Notes: generated by a model from the letters alone, not told the origin. DNA of 64,000 nt from J054 sp965223095 (GCA_965223095.1 OZ244979.1:496001-560000); one strand, 5' to 3'; shown: positions 17,471-26,879, numbered from the stretch's first letter. Translations and numbers: made by a program.

Positions 17471-18178
17471 CTAAGACACAAACAATAGCTCACCACATTT
17501 AGAACATTCGTGAAACTTTCTATTTGATCTGTATTCGCCATGCGTGTAGATACCACGACCATTTCGTCCACGGTGCCCACAGTGGATACATCGATGATCA
17601 CCGCTCTTAAATTTGGAACCGGGAAGCTCGTAGTAGTGACTATGAAATAAGTGGCGTCTGAGCCCGTAGTAAACTGTACCAATTGTATAGATCACACCAA
17701 AGATCATTATACTTAGCTGCCACTCAGGCAGGAAAATGAATGCCGCATTTATAGTAATGACGAAAATCAATGCTGCCCATAAAAAACATTTTTTTCTCCT
17801 ACTTCGAAATATCCTTTTTAACGCAGCATCAGTTTCACTTGCATCAAATCGGTCTGCATCATCAAGCCCATTAGGATTTTCACCACGAACCATCCTAATA
17901 GCCTTGATCATGTATTTGGCGCTACGCTCCTTTTCATCGTCCCTTGGTCTATTCCCATCATTAATGTGGGCGATTCCGTTTCGAATCCCAATTGCAAAGT
18001 TTACGTCGCGGATAAAAGCATCATTGCGAAAAAGGGGTTCCATTTGGGCTAGTTCGCCAAGTCCGGCTTCAGCTGCTTCGGAGTACTTAGATCGAAGTTC
18101 AGCTTCGAGCAACGCCCCGGCATTGATTACTCGTGAGTCAAGGTCACCAATTGACTGAATTTGTGCGAGAGTTGTCAT
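17471..18178 (-). CDS. HEPN-like, membrane and zinc-ribbon protein, unknown
   Basis: 235 residues. The N-terminal ~110 residues are helical and contain IRNGIAHIND, an Rx4H motif (R66, H71) in the setting seen in HEPN-like and DUF4145-type domains. Two hydrophobic segments (about 130-170) suggest membrane insertion. The C-terminal part has two CxxC pairs (CIHCG near 197, CSKCG near 226), forming a zinc ribbon. The first gene inside the island, it is 196 nt from the next one and reads the same way. HEPN domains often cleave RNA, but some keep only the fold; whether this one is active is unknown. Confidence 0.7.
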   Translation of the reverse strand: MTTLAQIQSIGDLDSRVINAGALLEAELRSKYSEAAEAGLGELAQMEPLFRNDAFIRDVNFAIGIRNGIAHINDGNRPRDDEKERSAKYMIKAIRMVRGENPNGLDDADRFDASETDAALKRIFRSRRKKCFLWAALIFVITINAAFIFLPEWQLSIMIFGVIYTIGTVYYGLRRHLFHSHYYELPGSKFKSGDHRCIHCGHRGRNGRGIYTHGEYRSNRKFHECSKCGELLFVS

Positions 18179-18374
18179 ACAGTACCCCCCTTATAGCTAA
18201 CGTTAAAACATATACCTTAAAAGCGAGGTCTAGTTAGTTCTTCAAAAACTGTTGCTCGTTATAAAAACTTCCAAAATACCGACGTGCTTTTTCCTGAAGG
18301 CTTTGCAAGACAAAATATAAAGTCTTTCAGGTAACTGTTTTAGTTAACTAATTCTCTGCTAGCGCAACCGGTAC

Positions 18375-19166
18375 TCATTCTAATCTATCCACAAGCACCA
18401 CGAACCTAGCAATACCTGACTCTGAGAACTCAAGGCCATTTGCGTCAATGAGACTAAGTAACTGCGGGGAGGCTGATTCTAATTTTCTCATTAGTTCTAA
18501 ACTATTTTTCTCTGTAACCTCAACCACCAAAAAAGTATCAGGAGCTTCTTTCAAGGGCGCATCATTGAGATATGAGTACACAACCCAAGTAGCATCAACA
18601 CTATTAAAAACCGAAGCAAGTTCTTGCTGTATATCAGGAGTGAGAACAATTTCTGCTATTCCACCACGCTCAAAAATTGACGATGCAGGGCGTACTAGAG
18701 GCCTAATTGAGACGCTTCTTTCAACATTATCTCGAGGATAAGAATCGACAAGGAATGCAGTGTAGTTATCCCCTCCGCAACCTAACACCTCATATTCATT
18801 CGTCGAAGCACAACGTAGATCTTTATTTGACAGACCGAACAGCGCAAAGGCCAATGCGAAAACAAAACATGCTGGCACAGCCAGAAGCGCCGGATTGGAC
18901 CAGAACCTGGCAAACAACGATTTCAGGCTACGTTCATTATTCGAACTATCTAGCTCTGGGGCAGATACGGTTGTAGTTGAAGCGGTATCGCCAGTAAAAG
19001 AATGCTCTTGCCATGACTCGTTCACCAACCTACCCAATTTTGTTCCCTGAAACTGATGAACTTGCTCTTCAGAAATATCTGACTCACCGGATATTTCCGC
19101 AGGGTCTTCCAGAAGATTTTTCAAATCCTCAAGAGAAAAAATGCGATTATCGTTATTTTGATTCAT
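18375..19166 (-). CDS. single-pass membrane protein beside a sigma-like factor, anti-sigma-like layout
   Basis: About 263 residues from ATG 19166; an alternative TTG lies at 19190. The layout is a cytosolic N-terminal part of ~90 residues (IFSLEDLKNLLEDPAEIS), one membrane helix (ALLAVPACFVFALAFALFGL) and an outer domain of ~150 residues with a Cys pair (LRCAS...VLGCGGDN). The outer domain resembles that of the protein at 27391: PLVxPxxSxFExxG, a DxxWxxxS block and an ending FxVLxD. It starts just after the sigma-like gene. This is the classical layout of membrane anti-sigma factors, but I find no known anti-sigma domain, so the role is inferred. Confidence 0.7.
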   Translation of the reverse strand: MNQNNDNRIFSLEDLKNLLEDPAEISGESDISEEQVHQFQGTKLGRLVNESWQEHSFTGDTASTTTVSAPELDSSNNERSLKSLFARFWSNPALLAVPACFVFALAFALFGLSNKDLRCASTNEYEVLGCGGDNYTAFLVDSYPRDNVERSVSIRPLVRPASSIFERGGIAEIVLTPDIQQELASVFNSVDATWVVYSYLNDAPLKEAPDTFLVVEVTEKNSLELMRKLESASPQLLSLIDANGLEFSESGIARFVVLVDRLE

Positions 19167-19193
19167 TTTAAGCGTCGCTACCACGCTCAAGCA

Positions 19194-20156
19194 TTAAAGA
19201 GTCTCGCTGGAACCTATCGATTGACCGATTGCGTCCCTGAGATATTTTTCAATCTCTTCACACCAGTTTGCCGCGGTATTTTTCGAAACTTGTAATAAAT
19301 CGCCAATTTCTTCCCATGTTAGAGGCTTACCGGTCGGCAAATAACGCAAACAGAAGGCTGCAATCTTCGGGTCTAACTCAGGATGTTTTTTAGCAAACCA
19401 AATAATTGGGATAATGCCATCCAGCTCGTCGAGGCCTATTTCTGCTGAAATTCTTTTCGCATATCTAAAAACATCATGTATTACACTTCTTGTTTTCTCA
19501 GGCGCCGCACTTACATAACTAAGAAAATCTTCTTCGGTGAACGATAAACGCCCCGATAATGCTGGGCCGAGCACAGGATCTGATAGAGCGGATTGATTCA
19601 AGCTAATACAATCCATTTCATGGCTTTCTAAAGAATCCATAGATACTAAAACTATCTCACCAGCACGTTTCTCACCAGCACGTTTCTTAGCGGTGCGTTT
19701 CTCTACCTCACTAAGTAGAAAGTACCGGATACCGCGTCTCATGTAACTACTATTAATACCCTCCGTCAAAGCTGCCTTTAGCCAGCTCTTTTTGGGGAGC
19801 AAGACCTCCTCGTGAAAATATGTTTGATATAGATCTTCCCACTCGCTTACAAAGGAACTAAACTTTGTTTCTATTATACGCTTGAAAAAATTATTGAGAA
19901 CCTCATGAATTGCTATAGCAGCTTTGTTGTAACTCAGTTTATTGCTTTCTGAATCGACAACTTTACCCGTAACACGCAGGGCCGCGAAACATACCCAATA
20001 CTTGAAGAGCAAGTTACGTTTTTCAAAGCCCTGGTCAGCTAACTCCCAATCTTCGCGATATCGGTTCAGCATTTCATTACTCAACCCATTCTCAGCAATA
20101 AGTTTTTCAAGCTCAGACTGCCTTCTCTTCTTTTTTCGCAAATAGCTTTCTGACAT
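19194..20156 (-). CDS. sigma-70-like / helix-turn-helix regulator
   Basis: 320 residues, no membrane segments. The middle contains YMRRGIRYFLLSEVEKRTAK, similar in feel to region 2 of ECF sigma factors, and the C-terminus holds a helix-turn-helix (residues ~275-310: LTWEEIGDLLQVSKNTAANW) of the sigma region 4 kind. The head is very basic (RKKKRRQ). A short direct repeat AGEKRAGE with adjacent KKRAGEK is visible near 158. It starts 55 nt after the HerA gene and is followed by a single-pass membrane protein. Sigma activity is plausible but unproven; a plain transcription regulator is the alternative. Confidence 0.6.
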   Translation of the reverse strand: MSESYLRKKKRRQSELEKLIAENGLSNEMLNRYREDWELADQGFEKRNLLFKYWVCFAALRVTGKVVDSESNKLSYNKAAIAIHEVLNNFFKRIIETKFSSFVSEWEDLYQTYFHEEVLLPKKSWLKAALTEGINSSYMRRGIRYFLLSEVEKRTAKKRAGEKRAGEIVLVSMDSLESHEMDCISLNQSALSDPVLGPALSGRLSFTEEDFLSYVSAAPEKTRSVIHDVFRYAKRISAEIGLDELDGIIPIIWFAKKHPELDPKIAAFCLRYLPTGKPLTWEEIGDLLQVSKNTAANWCEEIEKYLRDAIGQSIGSSETL

Positions 20157-20211
20157 TCACCCCTGCCTGGAACTCTTTCCCCTTGTTTAAGGCTGCAACT
20201 GGCCATACGAT

Positions 20212-22347
20212 TTAGCAACCGATCTCTGTATCAAATAGCAAACCATCTATGCCGACAATTGCTTGGCCTGGCTTGAGATAACCTAGGTAATCTTGTTGCT
20301 CGGCTGATAGCGCGAGAGAATCAGCGATTACACGTTTCTCTGTGCCTGAAACGCTGCGATGAGCGATGATATGGTTTAGGCCAGCGAGTGCGTCGTTACG
20401 CAACAGAGACGTCGACTGATCAACGACAACGCTTGACTGACCGTACTTACGACATTCAAGGATCGTCTTGGTTATATTTTCACCAAGCGCTTGTTGTCCT
20501 TGTGCAGCGTCGTTCATGTTACCATAATCTGTTTTTGGCATCAAGTTGTGCGCTTCTTCTAAAACCAAAATGTGCTTGAGATCACCTGACGAACCTTGTG
20601 ATTTGCGATGCTGATGCAGCATAAAAATCAACAATGAAAATAGTGCCGCGGCCTCGTTTTGGCTACTCAAGTGACGTGTCTCAATCACACAGTTTTGTTT
20701 TAGTAGACCTTCTAAGCTGGCTAACTCTTGTCCTTGTCTAAATACGCTGCCAAAACTCGAATGAAGAAGGTCTTCAAGCCGTCTCCAAACTGAAGCCATA
20801 GTTTCTTCTTGTGTCACCGACAAAGCTCGATTCTTTGAATCGGCAGGTCGGCCTGTAAGCCAGCAAAACAAAACAGGCCTGTAAGCCGAAAAAAGCTCGG
20901 TCAAAGTAGGCAGAAGCGCAGGCCGTTCATGAAATTCGCATCCTGACATTTCTCGATAGACATACTCTCTTGAAGGATATTGACCATTTTCCCCATGAAC
21001 TATTTTGGCAATGTGCCCATAGTAGGTTTCGCAAAATAGATGCTCTAGAGCCGAAACACCAAATTCAGAAGTTGGGCGAGCCGCTGCCAATGCTCGACCA
21101 AGCAATTTGCAGTGCTCATATATACACGTATTGCGTTCAGGCAAGAAGGCATTGAACTTAATTGGATTATCGGCGTTGAATACGACACCACCGATAGCTT
21201 TTACAAAGGGGCCATAGTCGTCCCCAGCCGGATCGCAAATCATGATTTGCTTTTTAAGATTGACGGCTTGTTCTAGTATCGTCCTGACAGTGGTGCTTTT
21301 TCCGGAGCCAGGAGATCCGAAAACACCTAGACCTTCCGTCAATCGTTTTTCAATGAAACCGACCGAATCACCACTGCTAATATCGGTTCCTAACTCAATT
21401 ACTGGATCCGCATAAACTGGACACGTCTGTGATTCGATTGGCGAAAAAATACTTTCACTAATACCCGGGATAATCGCCTTCGTCGAATAAGGCGGCAATA
21501 GCATGTCTGTCAATTCATCCCTAAGCCACGCTTTGGACAATTGCTCGGCAAATTGATCTTCCCCGACCGAGTCTTCTAGCCAAATATCCAATCCACTATC
21601 CGCATTAAGAGCAGTGAGAATATTGCCAGGCTCGTCACCATACACACGTGCGTCGACGCGATAGCATTTATTTTCTTCGATCAACAGTGTGCGTATGTGG
21701 TCTAGAGATGGATCATTGTCTCCAGGGCGCACGAAATCAAGCGATGCTTTGGAATAGTGGCGGACAGAAGACTCCAGTCTAACTCGATCAATTTGGTTAT
21801 GAATTCCAGACCAGATCTGAAATTCTAATGCTGTGCCATCACATGAGCTGCTCAATAAGGCTAAAACACTTTGCCATCGTGCTCCTTCACCAAAACGAAA
21901 GCCAGATAACGGCAGAATATGGTCAACCACAAGCGAGCTCGGTAATTTCCCCCGCAATGCACGCTGTTGTGCCGTTTTTAGTGTAAGTCGCTCACCCATT
22001 GAAAGATCAACGAAGTCGCATCGGCGCCCAATAGCAGTCTTTGTCGAATGAAGAGTGATACTTCCGGAAGGCTTCCAGCGAAAAATCTGATTCCCGCTAT
22101 TCGTGAGGTATTCTAGATCTGTTACCTCACTAGCAATGGTGAAGCGAACTGTATTTTGCGATTTAATCAATCGCAGGGTAAACAAAGGGACGTCCTCAAT
22201 GGATCGTCTGGCATGCTGCGCAAGCAACCAATTGCACTGATTCAGCCACTCTTCTTTCGCATGCGCAACAAACTCATCGCGGTAGGCTTGCCCTCCAACC
22301 TGACATCTGGTGGCGCCTGCTAAATCAACTATGCTGGTTGCATTCAA
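20212..22347 (-). CDS. HerA/VirB4-type ATPase (DUF87-like)
   Basis: 711 residues. The N-terminal ~330 residues match nothing I know. The ATPase core has Walker A GSPGSGKST (about 344-352), Walker B HILVLEEAH (about 592-600) and downstream ECRKYGQS and AHRSVSGTEKR, all typical of the HerA/FtsK clade of hexameric DNA or protein pumps. No nuclease partner such as NurA is nearby. It begins 4 nt after a VWA-like lipoprotein gene, which itself overlaps a coiled-coil membrane protein gene, so the three likely form one membrane-linked machine. Such trios occur on mobile elements; whether this acts in DNA transfer or defence is open. Confidence 0.85.
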   Translation of the reverse strand: MNATSIVDLAGATRCQVGGQAYRDEFVAHAKEEWLNQCNWLLAQHARRSIEDVPLFTLRLIKSQNTVRFTIASEVTDLEYLTNSGNQIFRWKPSGSITLHSTKTAIGRRCDFVDLSMGERLTLKTAQQRALRGKLPSSLVVDHILPLSGFRFGEGARWQSVLALLSSSCDGTALEFQIWSGIHNQIDRVRLESSVRHYSKASLDFVRPGDNDPSLDHIRTLLIEENKCYRVDARVYGDEPGNILTALNADSGLDIWLEDSVGEDQFAEQLSKAWLRDELTDMLLPPYSTKAIIPGISESIFSPIESQTCPVYADPVIELGTDISSGDSVGFIEKRLTEGLGVFGSPGSGKSTTVRTILEQAVNLKKQIMICDPAGDDYGPFVKAIGGVVFNADNPIKFNAFLPERNTCIYEHCKLLGRALAAARPTSEFGVSALEHLFCETYYGHIAKIVHGENGQYPSREYVYREMSGCEFHERPALLPTLTELFSAYRPVLFCWLTGRPADSKNRALSVTQEETMASVWRRLEDLLHSSFGSVFRQGQELASLEGLLKQNCVIETRHLSSQNEAAALFSLLIFMLHQHRKSQGSSGDLKHILVLEEAHNLMPKTDYGNMNDAAQGQQALGENITKTILECRKYGQSSVVVDQSTSLLRNDALAGLNHIIAHRSVSGTEKRVIADSLALSAEQQDYLGYLKPGQAIVGIDGLLFDTEIGC

Positions 22348-22351
22348 AATG

Positions 22352-23074
22352 CTAGATCCGAGTAAAGCGAGTCGCGAGGCCTGCTTTCTTCAGTACCGGA
22401 GCCCAAAATAGGCGCTCTGCCCGGTCTTGCAAGTGCGCTATCGCGGGATTCCGCACATACATAACAAGAGTCAGCTGAGTATTTGTAAGGTTATTCACTG
22501 AAATCTGATCTAATATGGTATTGATGTTAGGTCGAGTGTTTGAATAAACACTAAATAGATCGGTATTTTGTAACGCATCACTGTAAAGAATTACAGATCT
22601 CTCACTCGAGTCAGAAGACTGCGCAATCCGTACCAGGTTCTCGAGTATGGGAGAAGTGTCGCTTGGGCTCCCAAGGGATGTATCCTCAACCGCTGCTATC
22701 ACTTTGCCTATCTGGGTATTCCAGCGGGCCTGAGCATACTGTTTGCCGGTTGTGAACTCATTTATTTGATTGGGCGAAGTCTCTAGGCAGAGAGAAACAA
22801 CAGGTCGAGCAACGTGCACCAACTGCTCACCTATCGAATGCAGCCGCACTGTTGTATTCGATTGCGCGTTCAGAAGCTTCGCGCGAAGGTGAGCCGATAT
22901 CGCCCCAATTTCCTCCGACTCCAGAGGTTCGGTGTGATCGATAATCACATCGATACTATTGGACCTAATTTCGCAGGGCTTCGACTCAACTAGCGTGGCG
23001 TGATCGGGCTCATACTGACCACAAGAAAAAAGCGAAAGCAATACAAACAGTTGTAAACAAAGCCTGTTACGCAT
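22352..23074 (-). CDS. VWA-like lipoprotein
   Basis: About 240 residues from ATG 23074, which overlaps the upstream stop codon by a few bases; a longer frame starts at 23122. A lipoprotein signal (LFVLLSLFSCGQ) is present. The body resembles a von Willebrand A fold: a first strand with VIIDHTEPL, a SDTSPILENL segment and a SVILYSDALQNT strand. The metal site is not the canonical DxSxS but DHT with later S/T and SD residues. It lies between the coiled-coil membrane protein and the HerA ATPase genes and may link them across the membrane. Function unknown. Confidence 0.7.
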   Translation of the reverse strand: MRNRLCLQLFVLLSLFSCGQYEPDHATLVESKPCEIRSNSIDVIIDHTEPLESEEIGAISAHLRAKLLNAQSNTTVRLHSIGEQLVHVARPVVSLCLETSPNQINEFTTGKQYAQARWNTQIGKVIAAVEDTSLGSPSDTSPILENLVRIAQSSDSSERSVILYSDALQNTDLFSVYSNTRPNINTILDQISVNNLTNTQLTLVMYVRNPAIAHLQDRAERLFWAPVLKKAGLATRFTRI

Positions 23075-24380
23075 TAGCTTTTCCGATGTCATACATACTT
23101 GGCTGAGGAACTTCGTCATCAAATTTTTCTATCCATTTTTTTCCCCATAGAGCATTTTGGAATTCGTTTATGCGCTGTCTAAGATATTCCTCAGACTGCT
23201 CTGACTCCGTATCTTCAATTTCCATCGCTGACAATAGATCCGATTGCACTTGTAGCGAGGGTGCTTCAGCTTCAAAGTAACGTGGCTTCGGCGTTTTACG
23301 CAGGGAAATTACTCCCTGCCTGTACTCCTGAATAGCTTTGCTTATATCTTCTGTATGCTTCAATCGTGCCTCATCGATCGCAGCAGAACTCTCTTTTAGA
23401 ATTTGCTGGCGAGACTTGCTTGCAGAAAATATCGTTTGGATGTTTTCCAACATACTATTGAGTTCAGTAAGATTGGACTCCGCCTGCTTGCAAAACACCT
23501 CTCGGACGCGCCTGTAAACACGCTTATACTTATTTGTAGTTTTTTGATGCCTTTTGTAAATACTGTGATTTTCGTTGTACCTTTTGCCGATGGTGTAACC
23601 AAAGTCACTTGCGACTCCAGCCAATACCAAAAATCCAACAGCCAGTAGTGCGCCAATTTGGTCAATAGGGATACCAAATACCATGCCGACGCTTAGTCCC
23701 GCTGCCAACGTATCAAGTGTTCGTTTTTGCAGAGCAAAAACATTAACGAACACCAATGCGCTTCCAAGCAGTAGCCAAGATACTGGATTGCTAAATCTCC
23801 GTTTCCCTATCAACCAGCCGACCCCGAACGGGAGACAAGAATTGCAAAATCCCAGAGCGATAGCGAACATGGCCGCAGAGATTATCCCACCAGGAGTAAC
23901 CCCAGCAAAGCTAAAGGCTGAAACAGACACTTCAAATAAGCAAACTAAGATCAATTTAAATGCAACCGGTGTATGTTTTGTTACGCGCGCTGGATTAATA
24001 CTTTCTTGCCCAAAAATATGTGAGCTATCCTGCCATGCGGTCAGCTCATTCAATACCTTAGTCTTAGCTTGTGAGATTGCTGACTCCATCTTCAGTGCGG
24101 TCTTGTCGAGAGCGGCGACAAATTGATTCATGGCAGTTTTTTGCACCTCATGCTCCCGCAGCGCATCAGTTCGGGCCGCAACGATCACCTGGCATTCTTC
24201 ATCAAAAGCTGCCTGACCCTGCGCCACTATCATTCTTTCGTAATCTGACAGCTCAGTTTGGTTTGGCGGCGGGCGGTTCGCCCTGCCGTCTGCTTCACCC
24301 ACCTGCCGAGGTGTAAGTTGCAAACTATCAGAGAATCGTCGGTCGATCACAATTGTGTACCCGTCGTACGAAGCGGCCAA
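23067..24380 (-). CDS. coiled-coil membrane protein, unknown
   Basis: 437 residues. The N-terminal part (about 40-135) is helical and charged, followed by four or so hydrophobic helices (about 145-270; FKLILVCLFEVSVSAFSFAG, SWLLLGSALVFVNVFA, IGALLAVGFLVLAGVAS), then a long C-terminal coiled coil (~285-375) and an acidic tail. Start ATG 24380 overlaps the end of the 24347 gene. Long cytosolic coiled coils attached to a membrane core suggest a scaffold for the HerA ATPase encoded two genes later. I recognise no named family. Confidence 0.65.
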   Translation of the reverse strand: MAASYDGYTIVIDRRFSDSLQLTPRQVGEADGRANRPPPNQTELSDYERMIVAQGQAAFDEECQVIVAARTDALREHEVQKTAMNQFVAALDKTALKMESAISQAKTKVLNELTAWQDSSHIFGQESINPARVTKHTPVAFKLILVCLFEVSVSAFSFAGVTPGGIISAAMFAIALGFCNSCLPFGVGWLIGKRRFSNPVSWLLLGSALVFVNVFALQKRTLDTLAAGLSVGMVFGIPIDQIGALLAVGFLVLAGVASDFGYTIGKRYNENHSIYKRHQKTTNKYKRVYRRVREVFCKQAESNLTELNSMLENIQTIFSASKSRQQILKESSAAIDEARLKHTEDISKAIQEYRQGVISLRKTPKPRYFEAEAPSLQVQSDLLSAMEIEDTESEQSEEYLRQRINEFQNALWGKKWIEKFDDEVPQPSMYDIGKANA

Positions 24381-24589
24381 AGGCTAACTAGCGTTTGGTC
24401 TTCGACAACATAGACACAATTGTCCAGAACTAGCCGACCTTGGAATTCAGCAGAGATCATCGGAGCAATAAGCAAATTCAGTTCAGTTCTGATTTCTTCG
24501 GTATCGATTGGGCTAAACTGGTCAAGAAAAGCAAGCACCGCTTGATCCAGAACGGTCATTTGCGAACAGGTAGCTTTCTGTAGCGTCAT
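24347..24589 (-). CDS. small unknown protein, paralogue of neighbour at 24652
   Basis: 80 residues from ATG 24589, where AGGAGG lies eight bases upstream; the frame is open further to 24655 but starts there with TTG. The N-terminal helix MTVLDQAVLAFLDQFSPID mirrors MRLLEVSDHAVLRYIERVLG in the next gene upstream, and both end with a strand pair and a short hydrophobic segment, so the two are probably diverged duplicates. The 3' end overlaps the start of the coiled-coil membrane gene. I recognise no function. Confidence 0.6.
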   Translation of the reverse strand: MTLQKATCSQMTVLDQAVLAFLDQFSPIDTEEIRTELNLLIAPMISAEFQGRLVLDNCVYVVEDQTLVSLWPLRTTGTQL

Positions 24590-24651
24590 TCTATATCCTC
24601 CTGCACATTTCGTGCTCCATATTTCCTTAAACGGTATTTTTTTTACAATTG

Positions 24652-24909
24652 TCAAGAGTTTCCCTTAACTCTTGGCTCTACTCCGAAAGGTCGGCAATCA
24701 GCAAGCACTCGATTCTCTTCAATACGATATTGCACACCTCCAAAGATGATCGACCGAACTTCGGAATTAGCCCCTCTAGTGTCGAGCGTTCCAGCCAGGC
24801 GAGAACCAACAGCATCAGCTAGAACCTCACGAAGAACTTCAGTTTCATATCCAAGCACTCGCTCGATGTAACGCAGCACAGCATGGTCGGAGACTTCCAG
24901 TAATCGCAT
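24652..24909 (-). CDS. small unknown protein, DHAVLRYIERV type
   Basis: 85 residues from ATG 24909, preceded by AAAGGACA. The product opens with SDHAVLRYIERVLGYETEVL and later has SIIFGGVQYRIEENRVLADC. Small proteins with this HAxxRYxER opening are common on phages and plasmids, but I know of no proven function. It is the first gene of the operon that runs through the HerA ATPase to the sigma-like factor. A 13-base promoter motif lies 36-48 bases upstream of the start. Confidence 0.65.
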   Translation of the reverse strand: MRLLEVSDHAVLRYIERVLGYETEVLREVLADAVGSRLAGTLDTRGANSEVRSIIFGGVQYRIEENRVLADCRPFGVEPRVKGNS

Positions 24910-24944
24910 ATTCGATGTCCTTTCCCATTTCCGTTCGTCTACTG

Positions 24945-24957
24945 ACCTAAACGGCTT
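24945..24957 (-). promoter_or_regulatory. 13-bp motif AAGCCGTTTAGGT upstream of an island operon
   Basis: On the minus strand this 13-mer ends 36 bases before ATG 24909. The identical 13-mer lies 31 bases before ATG 35861, the head of the other island operon. It may be part of a shared promoter or operator. A looser relative (GCTTTTAAGGTA) lies near 18214-18226 before the HEPN-like gene. Confidence 0.4.
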
Positions 24958-24975
24958 GCAAACGCGGAATATCAA

Positions 24976-25421
24976 TATTTTTCGAATTTCTTTGGAAATT
25001 GGTACTGAATGCGGATTGCTTATGGCACCGAGAAACCGACTAAACTCGATCGTCGACGACCTGCAACATGTAGCTAATTCGCGCTGCTATGCAGCTAAAG
25101 ACCGAGGCGTTACCATCTCGCCTCGCAGGATTTTAGTGTAACCGTGTGCTTAATCAGGAATTTAGCGTGGAATAGCGAATTTCTGGCGGCGTCAAGAAAC
25201 GGTCCGGACTCGATGGTCAGGGATATTCATCTAGTAGATCACCCTCGTAGCAGCTAACACCATATATTGCTGAACAAATTAATGGCTTGCTCACGACTCT
25301 GAGACGTTCTCCGAGAGTGGCAAAACTACACCAACAGAATGCTAGGAACCAGGGTGATTCCTGCCAGCCACGTCAAATAAAATGCAGAACACTGCGTGCT
25401 GTTAACTGGCTTAATAAATAG
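24976..25421. other. gene-free region
   Basis: About 450 bases between the small-protein operon start and the end of the beta-propeller-like gene. Only a weak 61-residue plus-strand frame is present, without a ribosome site or family likeness. I see no clear RNA gene or repeat. Confidence 0.4.
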
Positions 25422-26879
25422 TTATGCCCCGCAGTTTGCAATGGGGATGAGGTTCAATTCCAGTTCTTCAAATTTCTCTTTAGATAAAGATGTATTATAA
25501 CTTCCACAGCCACTATGGCTATAGATAACTCCTATCGAGTTGCTTTCCGGAATATTAAAGCATCGTTCTCCAGGAGGAAGGTCACTGCTTAGAATACGGC
25601 CTTGGCCATCGAGCAGTAAACTGAAGGATAAGAATGAGACCCAAAGCTTACCACCAACTGCACTAATCTTTTCAACCCATTCTCCTTCCGGCAAAGTAAT
25701 TTTAAGCGGTTCATATTTTTCGCCAAACTGAACCCACTCATCCAGCGACCAACAATAAAGCATATACCGCACCTCGAGAGGAAAATCTTCGCCCGAATAC
25801 TTCGGTAATTTGGACCGATATAAGATAAATACATTGCTTTCCAGTACCGCACCTTGGCACATAGAATATTTCTTAGTTTTGTCAGCCAACTCAGCGGGCC
25901 AACCAGACCTGGTCTCTTCGTGACTACTGAGATTTACTAGTAGAGCATCGCCATGCGTACAAAACATTGCAATACTTTCACCTGCCTCTACCCAATATCT
26001 AAATTGGCACCCTAAGAACCTATTTCGCTCTAACTTATGGTTCCACCCGCCAATAAATGTAATATTTTCCGGTTTGTATCTACGCTTTTTCCTACGCCAT
26101 TCTCTAATGGAAAATAAATAGATAGTATCTGAGGCGGCGAATGCAAGCCTGTCGTCATCCAACCACATCGATAGATGTGAAACAAATTCTTCTTCATAAA
26201 CTACAAAGAAATAATCAAATACGGAGAAAGTTAGGTCCAAACCATACTCATGGTATATAAGATATCGCCTTGTAAATAACCCATCGGAGATGGGGATAAT
26301 TGCTTTGGCAGGAATCTTAAATCGCTCAGGACTGTATTTTTTGCTTGACAAATTAAAATTAGGAATTGACCATAACTTTACGGCACCTATGTCATCATCA
26401 TCCGCAGTCAGCATCACATCCCGATTTAGGTGCAACACTCGAGGGAAGCCCTTATGGGGCAATTTTTCAGGGTAGTTAGGCTGGTATTCCTTTGTTTGCC
26501 CTGCCCATTCTGTGCCCGACCAGAACGAAACCTGTCCGCCTTGATGAGTCACAACGAATTTGTCTTCCGACAAATGGCTAATTCCTGCAACCTCTCCACA
26601 GCCTGAATTCAGTGTTGACATGGGATATGGCCACAGTCTGACCAATACTTCTAATTCACCGATAAACTCTATATGCCCATCTCTGAGAACCATAGGTGGG
26701 TCTTCATGTCGCTCTAGATAGATGAGTCCATCACGAGAATAGAATTTAATTGTGCTAAGCAAGCCTTCCACAAAAATATCTGAACCGCTTGGGCTAAATG
26801 TGATCGGGCGATCGCATACGCGCAGGTAAGATGGGCGCACACCACCGGTTACTAATAGTCCTGCGTTGATATCGTTCAT
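25422..26879 (-). CDS. beta-propeller-like protein, unknown
   Basis: 485 residues, no signal peptide and no membrane helix. Repeated blades of about 40-60 residues end in patterns such as VSFWSGTEW, VKLWSIPNF and LYCWSLDEW, reminiscent of WD-type repeats (LW/FW at blade ends). GAVKLWSIPN after MLTADDDD is the clearest WD-like unit. The gene is AT-rich compared with the flanks and stands alone with ~450-510 base gaps on both sides. It could be a sensor or scaffold in the island system; I recognise no close family. Confidence 0.6.
   Translation of the reverse strand: MNDINAGLLVTGGVRPSYLRVCDRPITFSPSGSDIFVEGLLSTIKFYSRDGLIYLERHEDPPMVLRDGHIEFIGELEVLVRLWPYPMSTLNSGCGEVAGISHLSEDKFVVTHQGGQVSFWSGTEWAGQTKEYQPNYPEKLPHKGFPRVLHLNRDVMLTADDDDIGAVKLWSIPNFNLSSKKYSPERFKIPAKAIIPISDGLFTRRYLIYHEYGLDLTFSVFDYFFVVYEEEFVSHLSMWLDDDRLAFAASDTIYLFSIREWRRKKRRYKPENITFIGGWNHKLERNRFLGCQFRYWVEAGESIAMFCTHGDALLVNLSSHEETRSGWPAELADKTKKYSMCQGAVLESNVFILYRSKLPKYSGEDFPLEVRYMLYCWSLDEWVQFGEKYEPLKITLPEGEWVEKISAVGGKLWVSFLSFSLLLDGQGRILSSDLPPGERCFNIPESNSIGVIYSHSGCGSYNTSLSKEKFEELELNLIPIANCGA

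Noticed and set aside
22352..24380. Possible type IV secretion genes
   Set aside because: Apart from the HerA/VirB4-like ATPase, no relaxase, VirD4, pilin or other VirB protein was found, so conjugation is not supported.
24956..25141. Plus-strand frame of 61 codons
   Set aside because: It overlaps the promoter of the small-protein operon and has no ribosome site or recognisable motif.
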